Assembly: GCA_027488815.1 (NCBI GenBank)
Contig: JAIYAX010000001.1
Location: 186,001 to 250,000 of the forward strand
DNA length: 64,000 nucleotides
From: Cytophagaceae bacterium
Lineage (GTDB): Bacteria; Bacteroidota; Bacteroidia; Cytophagales; JAIYAX01
Reading direction: 5' to 3'
The first letter of the stretch is position 1. Each line of letters begins with the position of its first letter. The position numbers were made by a program, and so were the translations under genes. The notes beneath the pieces were generated by a model. It was not told the DNA's origin and did no database searches. It saw only the letters and a program-made list of their open reading frames with translations. Of this stretch, positions 7,703 through 15,034 are shown in pieces.

Positions 7703-8482
7703 ATGCCAAAACTGAGCGTTGTCATCATTACCTTCAATGAAGAGCAAGTGCTCGAAGCTACATTAAAAGCCATCAGCTGGGCTGATGAAATCGTTGTACT
7801 TGACTCAGGAAGTACCGACAGCACCTGTCAGATTGCAGAGAAATATGGAGCCAAAGTTTTTCATGCCGGTTTTAAAGGCTTTGGACTTCAGAAACAAAGG
7901 GCCACAGCTTTGGCCAGTCACGATTGGGTATTCAATATTGATGCTGATGAGGTTGTCTCCCAAGAGCTTCAGCAGTCGATTCAAGAGTTGATGAAAACAG
8001 AACCTGCTCACCAGGCTTATTTTGTCAAAAGAACCCTGGTCTTTCTGGGTAAAAAGTTCAAATACGGCAGGGAAAGCAGCGAAAGGTACATCCGGTTATT
8101 TGATCGAAAAGTCTGCGGATTTGATGCTGCTGCAGTGCATGAGCAGGTGATTTTCAAAGGCAGGCCCGGCGAACTCAAGGGATTTCTTTTGCACTATAGT
8201 TACAAGGACCTTGAGCAATACCTTAGCAAACTCAATTCCTACACCAGCAAAGCCGCAGCAGAGCTTTACCTGAAAGGCAAAAGGAAAAGCGCCACCTTAT
8301 CCTTGATTTTTTTCCCTATTTACTTTTTCAAACACTTGTTCATTTCGGGCAATGTACTAAATGGCTATTCGGGGTGGCTATGGTCATTCTTAAGCGCAGG
8401 ATACCCGATCCTTAAATATGCCAAACTAAAACAACTCATTGATGCTCAGGATAAGTCAACTGGAAAAAGCCTACGGGACTAA
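7703..8482 (+). CDS. Family 2 glycosyltransferase, LOS core (WaaE/KdtX-like)
   Basis: The GT-A fold is clear from LSVVIITFNEEQVLEATLKAI at residues 4-24, SWADEIVVLDSGSTDST and the metal-binding FNIDADEVV near residues 85-93 (DxD). The later KYGRESSERYIRLFDRK and a hydrophobic C-terminal stretch (SLIFFPIYFFKHLF) match lipooligosaccharide core glucosyltransferases of the WaaE/KdtX group. It probably acts at the inner face of the cytoplasmic membrane. The ATG at 7703 is chosen because the family starts just before LSVVIIT; the 10 extra upstream residues are not conserved in style. The next gene starts inside its last 14 codons. Confidence 0.9.
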   Translation: MPKLSVVIITFNEEQVLEATLKAISWADEIVVLDSGSTDSTCQIAEKYGAKVFHAGFKGFGLQKQRATALASHDWVFNIDADEVVSQELQQSIQELMKTEPAHQAYFVKRTLVFLGKKFKYGRESSERYIRLFDRKVCGFDAAAVHEQVIFKGRPGELKGFLLHYSYKDLEQYLSKLNSYTSKAAAELYLKGKRKSATLSLIFFPIYFFKHLFISGNVLNGYSGWLWSFLSAGYPILKYAKLKQLIDAQDKSTGKSLRD

Positions 8483-9386
8483 ACAAGGCAAAGCGCTGGG
8501 CAGACTTAGCCTACTCATCAAAGAAAATTCGTTTACCGCCATTCTAGGCCATTCAGGAAGTGGCAAATCGACCTTGCTGCACTTGATTGCCGGATTAACT
8601 CAGGCTGACCATGGCGAAATTTGGTGGAGAGGTAATCGTGTGGGTGGGCCACTGGCAAAACTGGTTCCTGGTGAAGTCGGCATAGCACTCGTTTCTCAGG
8701 CAGATCTTCTGTTGCCTATGCATACCGTTTATGAACAAATGGAGTTTAAAATCAGGCACCTGCGGGAAGCTGAAAAGTCAAGGAGAATTAAGCAAATTAT
8801 AGGCCTTTTGGGACTTGCGGGCTTAAAAGGAAAACGGGTAAATGAACTCTCAGGAGGAGAACGCCAAAGAGTAAATCTGGGTGTGCAGCTTTGTGCCTAT
8901 ACCCCTCTCCTACTGCTCGATGAACCCTTCACCTATCTTGACAGTGCTTATCGCCAAAAAGTATTGAATTGGCTGAATGAGCTCAAAATGCAGAAAAAAA
9001 CTACCTTACTCATGGCCACTCACCTGCCCTCAGAGGCGTTCAGTCTGTGTGAGCGGGCACTCATCCTAAACAAAGGTAAAAAGGTGTTCTTTGGGGATTT
9101 GAAAGAGGCTTATTTCAACCCCAAAAACCTTTACCAAGCACAGGTTTTAGGTGAGGCTGAAGAGTTGGAGCTAACGGGTAAAACAAGCCTGGTGCGGCCT
9201 GAGTGGTGGCAGCTCTCCAAGGACGGGTTGCAGGTTATGGTCGAACAGATTCAATTCAGCCCCTATGGGTTTAACTGTTTGGTAATAAACAGACAAGGAG
9301 ATCAATTCCATGTGCTGCTGGCAGAAGAGCCCAGGCTAAACGAGGAAATCCGGGTTAGCCTGCGTATCCCTCCACATCACAGCTGA
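8442..9386 (+). CDS. Solitary ABC transporter ATP-binding protein
   Basis: This 314-residue ATPase has Walker A GHSGSGKST, the signature LSGGERQRV, Walker B LLLLDEPFTYLD and an H-loop MATHLP. The first 220 residues are the ATPase domain. The last 90 residues (LVRPEWWQLSKDGLQVMVEQIQFSPYG) resemble the TOBE-like regulatory domain of spermidine, iron or sulfate importers (PotA/CysA type). The ATG at 8442 overlaps the preceding glycosyltransferase by 41 bases. No permease or binding protein is nearby, so the substrate and partners are unknown. Confidence 0.87.
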   Translation: MLRISQLEKAYGTKQGKALGRLSLLIKENSFTAILGHSGSGKSTLLHLIAGLTQADHGEIWWRGNRVGGPLAKLVPGEVGIALVSQADLLLPMHTVYEQMEFKIRHLREAEKSRRIKQIIGLLGLAGLKGKRVNELSGGERQRVNLGVQLCAYTPLLLLDEPFTYLDSAYRQKVLNWLNELKMQKKTTLLMATHLPSEAFSLCERALILNKGKKVFFGDLKEAYFNPKNLYQAQVLGEAEELELTGKTSLVRPEWWQLSKDGLQVMVEQIQFSPYGFNCLVINRQGDQFHVLLAEEPRLNEEIRVSLRIPPHHS

Positions 9387-10240
9387 TCCACTATCTCAAA
9401 TGTCTTTTCTATCATCTGATCGATCAGGCTTTCAGGGTCATGGTAAAACCTGTTTTCCAGTCTAGATGCCAAAATAGCATTGACCGACAGACATGGTATC
9501 CCAAAATATCTCCCAAGATGATAATATCCGGAGGTCTCCATTTCGATGTTGCTTGCTGATTGTCCATGAAGCTGAAATTGACGATACATCTCTAAAATGT
9601 TGCTTCCATCATACAACTGAGGGATGCTACGGCCCTGTGGTAAGTAAAAGCCTGGCAAGGTTAAGGTGATACCGGATTTGAAATGCTTTGAAAACTCCTG
9701 GAAAAGCGATGGATCAGCTTCAGCATAATACGAATGAAGACCTGCTTGTTGCTGAAAGAAGGCTTTCACTTCCTTATTTCCAGATGTCCATTCCTCTGCT
9801 TCTACTTTGTAAAACTTATCCAGTTGATCGAAACCCAGTGCGGCAGCAGAAAGCAATAAATCGCCTTCTTTAACCTTTTCTGAGACACTTCCGGAAGTAC
9901 CTAGTCTGATTACTTTCAAAGGCCGAGCTTGGGCCAATGGTTTTTTTGTAGATGGGTCAATGGCAGCAAGGATATAAAGCTCATTAAGGAGTATTTCGAT
10001 GTTATCCGTACCCATTCCGGTTGATATAACCAACACGCTCTTCCCTTTGCGGTAGCCCCGATGGCTTATAAATTCCCTGTGAGCGCCCCTAAAATCAATT
10101 GAGTCTAAGTATTTTGACACCGCAGGGACACGGCCGGGGTCTCCTACTGTCAAAACAAAATCAGCAAGGTGCTCAGGGCGTATTCCCAGATGATAGATGT
10201 GCCCAAAAGGATCAAACAGGATATCAACAGAGTTAACCAT
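9377..10240 (-). CDS. Nucleoside phosphorylase (uridine phosphorylase-like)
   Basis: This 287-residue enzyme belongs to the NP-I superfamily, which splits nucleosides with phosphate for salvage. Key features are the phosphate-binding TVGDPGRV near 30-37, STGMGTDNIEI near 73-83 and RLGTSGSVSE near 111-120. The ribose-binding NIEMETSGYY segment is near residues 230-240. It is closer to uridine phosphorylase than to purine nucleoside phosphorylase, though base choice is not certain. Its 3' end overlaps the convergent ABC gene by 10 bases. Confidence 0.88.
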   Translation of the reverse strand: MVNSVDILFDPFGHIYHLGIRPEHLADFVLTVGDPGRVPAVSKYLDSIDFRGAHREFISHRGYRKGKSVLVISTGMGTDNIEILLNELYILAAIDPSTKKPLAQARPLKVIRLGTSGSVSEKVKEGDLLLSAAALGFDQLDKFYKVEAEEWTSGNKEVKAFFQQQAGLHSYYAEADPSLFQEFSKHFKSGITLTLPGFYLPQGRSIPQLYDGSNILEMYRQFQLHGQSASNIEMETSGYYHLGRYFGIPCLSVNAILASRLENRFYHDPESLIDQMIEKTFEIVDQL

Positions 10241-10308
10241 GTTGCAAATTTGCTAGTTTAATAAGATGAAAAGAGACAAATGATTAGATTTACCCGAGAG
10301 TATACGCC

Positions 10309-10854
10309 TTGATTTCCTTTCAGCATTTTCTGAAGTACACCCTTCTCCTTTTCACGGCTGTTTTGCTTGCCTGTGGAGATTGTGCTGCCCAATCAGCAAC
10401 TTCTAATCCGGAGTATAAACGCCTTAAGGCAGAGGCTCAATTTCTCTACATCAACAAGCAGTATGGGCTTGCAGTTGCCAAGTATGACTCTGCTCTTACT
10501 CTTGTACCCAACAGTAAGGCGATGTACGTAAACAGAGCTTTGGCCAGAATTGAAGTTAAAAATTACTCCGGGGCCATTGAAGATTGCGACAAAGCCATCG
10601 CCATAGACTTTTTACTGGCTGAGGCTTATTTTGTAAGGGGCTATGTAAACCATTTGGTTAAAGAGAATATTAAATCACTCGAAGACTTTGATCAGGCGAT
10701 TTTGCTAGACCCATCACATGTGGATGCCTTTTACAACAGAGCTGTTGTGAAGAAGGAGCTTAGTGATTACATAGGAGCTTGTAAAGATCTTGAAGTGGCC
10801 ATTCAATTGGGCTACAGCAAGGCGGAATATAAGAAAACAGAATTCTGCAAGTAG
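10309..10854 (+). CDS. TPR-repeat lipoprotein or exported protein
   Basis: The 181-residue product has a hydrophobic signal (LLLFTAVLLACGDCAAQ) with a lipobox-like LLAC, so it is probably exported and perhaps lipidated. Three to four tetratricopeptide units follow, for example SKAMYVNRALARIEVKNYSGAIEDCDKAI and VDAFYNRAVVKKELSDYIGACKDL, so it is likely a protein-binding scaffold. The only workable start is TTG at 10309; an ATG at 10280 is out of frame and stops after ten codons. It ends one base before the convergent acetyltransferase gene. Confidence 0.8.
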   Translation: MISFQHFLKYTLLLFTAVLLACGDCAAQSATSNPEYKRLKAEAQFLYINKQYGLAVAKYDSALTLVPNSKAMYVNRALARIEVKNYSGAIEDCDKAIAIDFLLAEAYFVRGYVNHLVKENIKSLEDFDQAILLDPSHVDAFYNRAVVKKELSDYIGACKDLEVAIQLGYSKAEYKKTEFCK

Positions 10855-10855
10855 T

Positions 10856-11494
10856 TTACTTATTCCACTCTACAGCAGGGTTGCCAAAAAAGGTTTTTCC
10901 TGCCGGAACTGGAGAAATCACCACAGAACCTGCCCCAATCCTTGCGTTTTTACCTATGCTCAACCCACTGATGATGACGGCCCCGGAGCCTACAAATACC
11001 CCATCGGCCAACTCAGTACCTCTTCCAATGAGTGCACCAGCACCAAGAGTGCAATAGTCACCCATCTTCGCTCCGGCTTCTACCTGAGCGTTGGCATTGA
11101 TGCTACAATAGGAGCCAATCTTCACCTGAGGATGAAGCACGGCGCCTGGGGCCAGGTAATTACCATGACCCAATTCTGACCCCGTAGAAACATAAGCCCT
11201 TTGGTGCAAGCAGTTGACGGGGATTACATTCCGTCTTTCTTTGAGCATTTCCACCAGGTGCTTCTTAAGTTTGATGTCTTCGGTTGCCACAAAAGCTTCG
11301 CACTTTTTTCCGATTAGCTTCAGAAAGCCATCATCGTCAGGCGAACCCAGCACTGTTACGGTGCCTATTTCTTTGCCTTTGTTGCTCTCTACATCATCTA
11401 AAAAGCCATAAACAATGACCGAATTCTGCTCAAAGGCTTCCATTGCGGCAATTCCTTCGGGGCCGGCTCCAAAAATAATTACGGGATTTTCCAT
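10856..11494 (-). CDS. NeuD/PglD-family sugar O-acyltransferase
   Basis: This 212-residue protein has two parts. Residues 1-90 form a small Rossmann-like domain (VIIFGAGPEGIAAMEAF). Residues 100-205 form a left-handed beta-helix with hexapeptide repeats (STGSELGHGNYLAPGAVLHPQ and the following VKIGSYCSINANAQVEAGAKM). The end (VPAGKTFFGNPAVEW) is the classic terminal motif. Relatives acetylate amino sugars or sialic-type acids for surface glycans. A catalytic His is expected in the helix domain, but the turn I see reads SINANAQV where many members have NHxxxxxHD, so activity or acceptor may differ. Confidence 0.83.
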   Translation of the reverse strand: MENPVIIFGAGPEGIAAMEAFEQNSVIVYGFLDDVESNKGKEIGTVTVLGSPDDDGFLKLIGKKCEAFVATEDIKLKKHLVEMLKERRNVIPVNCLHQRAYVSTGSELGHGNYLAPGAVLHPQVKIGSYCSINANAQVEAGAKMGDYCTLGAGALIGRGTELADGVFVGSGAVIISGLSIGKNARIGAGSVVISPVPAGKTFFGNPAVEWNK

Positions 11495-11512
11495 GGTAAG
11501 GGATTAAAAGAA

Positions 11513-11536
11513 AGAAGCCGCACAAAGGCGGCTTCT
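11513..11536 (-). terminator. Hairpin terminator after the TPR/OmpA-like lipoprotein gene
   Basis: A perfect 9-bp stem, AGAAGCCGC (11513-11521) with GCGGCTTCT (11528-11536), encloses a 6-base loop. On the minus strand it is followed by a T-rich tract (TTCTTTTAAT), which suits intrinsic termination of the gene that ends at 11558. It also separates that gene from the acetyltransferase gene downstream. Confidence 0.75.
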
Positions 11537-11557
11537 CTTAATTGTTTTAAAAACGTT

Positions 11558-13354
11558 TTACTTCAAAGCATCTTTGAAACCTTCGCTTGCAAAGTAGTTT
11601 ACAAACTCAAGGTCATCCAATGCGTATTCTTTAATCTTGGAATCAGCAGCGATTGCTTTTTTCAGGTTACTGAATACTTCCGACTCATTGCCTAATCTGG
11701 CAGCTGTAACGGCCTGTAGGTACGCTGCCCATCCATCACCAGTGTTTTGAGATGCTACTTCATTGAAACCTGTCTTTGCTTGGCTGAACTGCTTGTCAAG
11801 AAGATAGGCAAGAGACTGGTTGTACTTCACATCTGCTCCGGAAGGGGCTGCACCCAAGCTGCTGATCGCATTCTTGTACATTCCGGATTTGATCTCAAGA
11901 ACACCTTTCATAGCGTTGGCTTTTGCTTTAACTTCTGCATCCGGGTTCAGGTCGATGGCTTTTTTCAAATTACCCAGACCTGTCTGATAAGCCTCACGCT
12001 TCATCATCATCACAGCGGCATAGTTTGATAACGCTTCCGGAGTTTCCTGCTTTTTCAATGAGATGCTCACATGAGTAGCTGCAAGGTCGGCATACTTGGT
12101 CATTTCATTAGGATCAGTAGCTTTAGCGGCAAGCTCAATATAAGTTGCTGCCAGGTTGTTATGTGACTGCCAGCTATCGTCCTTCTTGGTAGCTGCTTTG
12201 AAAATAGCTGCACGGTCTTCAAGCACCGGAGTGTTCATCGCTCCGAATGCCAGTTCAGCATCAGTCAGAGTGGTATCTGCAGAGGTTCCATCAGCGATTG
12301 CTTTTGACAAAGCAATGATGGTTGCATCGGGCTTCTTGTACTTAACAGTAAGGATTTCTGTCTTGGCAACACGAACCTTAGGGTACACTTCATTCAGAAC
12401 GATTTTGTAAGAGGCCAAATTCTGAAGTCTCATTTCTTTTTCTTCGAAAGAACCTGCTGCATCATTCACGATGGCTAGAATTTCAGTCTTTTGCTCCTGA
12501 GTAAGCTTTTCATTTTTACCCAATTCCACATTAAACTCAGCGTAGTCTCTCACCACGGGCTTAATCACAAAATTGATCACTTTCGCAATGGAGTCCTGCT
12601 TGAACTTCTTCATTTGATCTCTGTAATACTTTTCGATCTCAGCCGGACGATCAGAAGACAGCTTTGTGTTCTTAGCTTCGGTTCCTTCTGGTGAGTGCAT
12701 ACCGGTGATCACAACGGTGCGTGTTACGTTTCTTGCGGCGATGAAGGCATCAAGGAACTTACCAGAAGTACCTTTGATTTCGGACTTACGGAGTACTGAC
12801 TTACCTTGCTCAAAGAAGAAATTCACATTGGTTGGCTCAAGCTCTTCTTTGTTATTGTATCCTCTGTCAACGTAGCTGGCCAGGTAAATATTCCTCACTA
12901 ATTTAGAAGTGGTGATGACTCCTTTAGCCAAAGGCAGTTCAGGAGTTGACTTTGATTTACCGTTCTGGTCAGAGGCGATACCTACGATTACCAGGTCACC
13001 ACGCTTGTAGTCTGGGTTGTATGGGAATGAAAAACGCTCTTTTACCTGAGGCTGTTGAGTTTTTGCATTAGGGAAATCCTCAAACTTGAAATTTACTTCT
13101 TTCAGTTTCAGAGCCTGATCTTTGTATTTGTAAGAAGGAGCAACAGTATAAACTTTGCCTTTGCGAAGCATATTTACTGGCAAGAGAGCCGACATTTCGA
13201 ATGAAACACTATCCGCATGAACCTCAAGTGGAGAAGGGGTGACAGTGAGCTTTTGCTGCGCTGCCATTTTGATCATTTTGGCCAGCGTACAACCCGAAAG
13301 GGATGTAATTGCGGCTAGGGCCAAAACAAGTAGTGATGAACGGAGTTGTTTCAT
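11558..13354 (-). CDS. Outer-membrane lipoprotein with OmpA-like and TPR regions
   Basis: The 598-residue product begins with a lipoprotein signal (LVLALAAITSLSGC, Cys near 22). Residues 35-190 form a beta-rich domain of unknown type. Residues near 195-290 hold NVNFFFEQGKSVLRKSEIKG and TVVITGMHSPEGTEAKN, then LSSDRPAEIEKYYR. These recall the OmpA C-terminal peptidoglycan-binding pattern but in a divergent form. From about 380 to the end there are helical TPR-like repeats (PEALSNYAAVMMMKREAYQTG). A role in cell-envelope organisation is inferred; similar OmpA-like TPR lipoproteins are common in Bacteroidota. It has its own promoter at 13420-13427 and its own terminator. Confidence 0.75.
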   Translation of the reverse strand: MKQLRSSLLVLALAAITSLSGCTLAKMIKMAAQQKLTVTPSPLEVHADSVSFEMSALLPVNMLRKGKVYTVAPSYKYKDQALKLKEVNFKFEDFPNAKTQQPQVKERFSFPYNPDYKRGDLVIVGIASDQNGKSKSTPELPLAKGVITTSKLVRNIYLASYVDRGYNNKEELEPTNVNFFFEQGKSVLRKSEIKGTSGKFLDAFIAARNVTRTVVITGMHSPEGTEAKNTKLSSDRPAEIEKYYRDQMKKFKQDSIAKVINFVIKPVVRDYAEFNVELGKNEKLTQEQKTEILAIVNDAAGSFEEKEMRLQNLASYKIVLNEVYPKVRVAKTEILTVKYKKPDATIIALSKAIADGTSADTTLTDAELAFGAMNTPVLEDRAAIFKAATKKDDSWQSHNNLAATYIELAAKATDPNEMTKYADLAATHVSISLKKQETPEALSNYAAVMMMKREAYQTGLGNLKKAIDLNPDAEVKAKANAMKGVLEIKSGMYKNAISSLGAAPSGADVKYNQSLAYLLDKQFSQAKTGFNEVASQNTGDGWAAYLQAVTAARLGNESEVFSNLKKAIAADSKIKEYALDDLEFVNYFASEGFKDALK

Positions 13355-13409
13355 AAGTTTTAAAGGTTTAATGTACAGTTAGAATGTTCTGAGAAGGATC
13401 AAGAATGTT

Positions 13410-13417
13410 TAAATTTG
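13410..13417 (+). promoter_or_regulatory. -7 element for the PspC gene (face-to-face pair)
   Basis: The plus strand reads TAAATTTG, an exact TAnnTTTG match, with a predicted start near 13423 and an ATG at 13466. It is separated from the opposing core by only two bases, so the sequence is close to a palindrome, TAnnTTTG-CG-CAAAnnTA. No good -33 box is seen. Confidence 0.45.
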
Positions 13418-13419
13418 CG

Positions 13420-13427
13420 CAAAACTA
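13420..13427 (-). promoter_or_regulatory. -7 element for the TPR/OmpA-like lipoprotein gene (face-to-face pair)
   Basis: The minus strand reads TAGTTTTG, an exact TAnnTTTG match. The start site is predicted near 13414 and would give a 60-base leader before the ATG at 13354. The two opposing cores cannot be bound by RNA polymerase at once. Confidence 0.45.
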
Positions 13428-13465
13428 ATCAGCAGAGTTCACAAAAAGAATTTTTACTAGTAACC

Positions 13466-13681
13466 ATGAATAAGTTCAAAGCATTGATGGAGGGTCAGGC
13501 CTTTGGAGTTTGCTCCTGGCTGGGTGATAAAATGGATATAGATCCCAATGCAATTCGCAAATTTTTCATCTATACGTCATTTTTAACAATGGGTTCTCCC
13601 GTTATCATATATATGTCTCTGGCCTTTCTGATGGATATGCGTAAGCATGTACGTCGCAGCTCAGCTATTTGGGACTGGTGA
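13466..13681 (+). CDS. PspC-domain small membrane protein
   Basis: This 71-residue protein has the PspC pattern: ALMEGQAFGVCSWLGDKMDIDPNAIRKFFIYTSF, then the transmembrane segment TMGSPVIIYMSLAFLMDM (about 42-59) and a basic tail. PspC proteins are inner-membrane stress sensors or toxin-like factors in envelope stress. The ATG at 13466 is chosen over an upstream start because the promoter core at 13410 points to a start site near 13423. No other psp genes are nearby. The last 21 bases overlap the convergent glycosyltransferase gene. Confidence 0.82.
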   Translation: MNKFKALMEGQAFGVCSWLGDKMDIDPNAIRKFFIYTSFLTMGSPVIIYMSLAFLMDMRKHVRRSSAIWDW

Positions 13682-14689
13682 CCAATCCAATGCGCTGAAA
13701 TATTTTTTCTTCTTTACAAAGTATGCCCATACCACACTACCCGGGTACAAGGTAGCAGGATAAAATTTATCTCTGGCCAAAGGTTCATACTTTGATTTCA
13801 ATTTGTAAAAAGCAACATGTGATCTGATAATGGCCCAGGTCAATTCCGGTTTTCCCTTCAATAGGTCCAGCGCACCAGCAATGCCGTCCAGAAGCAAGCG
13901 AGTCAACAACACAGGCCAAACCTTATGCTCAGGCAAATTTTTGTAAAGCATCAACAAGTTGTTTCTGTAATTCAGGAAACGTTTGTGTGGACTATCCACC
14001 GGCAATGTGCCTCCTCCAACATGATACACTTTGCTTTGGGTCACAACGGCCAGCTTTAGCCCCTGATGCTGAAGTCGCCAGCACAGGTCTATCTCCTCCA
14101 TGTGCGCAAAGAACTCTTCGTCAAATCCTCCCGCCTCCAGGAATGCCTTCCTTCTGATCATCATGCATGCTCCAGAAGCCCAAAAGACCGGAAAAGGTTC
14201 TGCTGAATCATACTGACCCACATGTTGCTCCAGGGTGTCAAACATACGCCCTCTGCAAAAGGGATAACCCATGTGGTCAATATAGCCACCCGCTGCTCCT
14301 GCATATTCAAATAGCTGAGGCTGATGATGGCTGAGGATATTGGGTTGAACAGCAGCCAGCAAGGGATCCTGGTTCAGTGCCACTGCTAGAGGCTCCAGCC
14401 ATCCCTGACTGACCTCCACATCTGAATTCAGCAAAACAACATACTCCTCCTTCAGCTGTGGGATGGCCCGGTTGTAGCCACCGCAAAAGCCATAGTTTTT
14501 TCCAAGATGAAGCCACCGGATTTCCGGAAATCGTTCTGCGAGTAATTTTTCGGGTTGATCATCGGAGCCATTATCAATCACATAAATGCTTGCACCTTGA
14601 CTAAAGGCGAATACCGAAGGCAAAAACTGTTCAAGAAATGACGTACCGTTCCAATTGAGAATGGCTACGGCGATGCCATCAGGGCTCAT
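13661..14689 (-). CDS. Family 2 glycosyltransferase (rhamnosyltransferase-like)
   Basis: This 342-residue GT-A enzyme has VAILNWNGTSFLEQFLPSV at residues 7-25, IYVIDNGSDDQP, and the nucleotide/metal site VVLLNSDVEVSQGW near 84-97. The catalytic-base region FAHMEEIDLCWRLQHQG lies near 193-209. The order matches the WbbL/rhamnosyltransferase-like group that builds O-antigen or exopolysaccharide. A short hydrophobic C-terminal region may associate with the membrane. Its start overlaps the end of ybaB by 4 bases, so it is the last gene of a five-gene minus-strand run. Confidence 0.9.
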   Translation of the reverse strand: MSPDGIAVAILNWNGTSFLEQFLPSVFAFSQGASIYVIDNGSDDQPEKLLAERFPEIRWLHLGKNYGFCGGYNRAIPQLKEEYVVLLNSDVEVSQGWLEPLAVALNQDPLLAAVQPNILSHHQPQLFEYAGAAGGYIDHMGYPFCRGRMFDTLEQHVGQYDSAEPFPVFWASGACMMIRRKAFLEAGGFDEEFFAHMEEIDLCWRLQHQGLKLAVVTQSKVYHVGGGTLPVDSPHKRFLNYRNNLLMLYKNLPEHKVWPVLLTRLLLDGIAGALDLLKGKPELTWAIIRSHVAFYKLKSKYEPLARDKFYPATLYPGSVVWAYFVKKKKYFSALDWSPVPNS

Positions 14690-15024
14690 CCTCCGGTCAT
14701 TTTGCTCAGATCAAGCCCGGGTATTTGCGGGAGCATACCCTCCGTCTGTTTCGACATAAAGGCTCTGGCTTCCCCATCAATATCCGCTAAGGCTTTATTT
14801 GCAGCAGAAAGGATCAAGGCATTGATCATGGGCTGGTCCTCCGGTTTGGTAAGTGTAGGGTCAACCTCGATAGATACCAATTGCTTTTGGCCATTCACAG
14901 TTACTTTCACCATACCTCCACCGGCCTCAGCTGTGGCTTTCAGATGGACCAATTGCTCCTGTGCCTCCTTCATCTTGGCTTGCAGGTCTTTCAACTTGCC
15001 CATCATCGATAACATATCAAACAT
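14686..15024 (-). CDS. ybaB: YbaB/EbfC family nucleoid-associated protein
   Basis: This 112-residue DNA-binding protein has the standard YbaB layout. It has an N-terminal coiled-coil helix (LKDLQAKMKEAQEQLVHL), then AEAGGGMVKVTVNGQKQLVSIEVDP, then ILSAANKALADIDGEARAFM. YbaB forms tweezer-like dimers that bind DNA. In many bacteria it sits beside dnaX and recR; here it sits between a T9SS cargo gene and a glycosyltransferase, with a 4-base overlap to the latter. Confidence 0.93.
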   Translation of the reverse strand: MFDMLSMMGKLKDLQAKMKEAQEQLVHLKATAEAGGGMVKVTVNGQKQLVSIEVDPTLTKPEDQPMINALILSAANKALADIDGEARAFMSKQTEGMLPQIPGLDLSKMTGG

Positions 15025-15034
15025 AACGCTCTAT

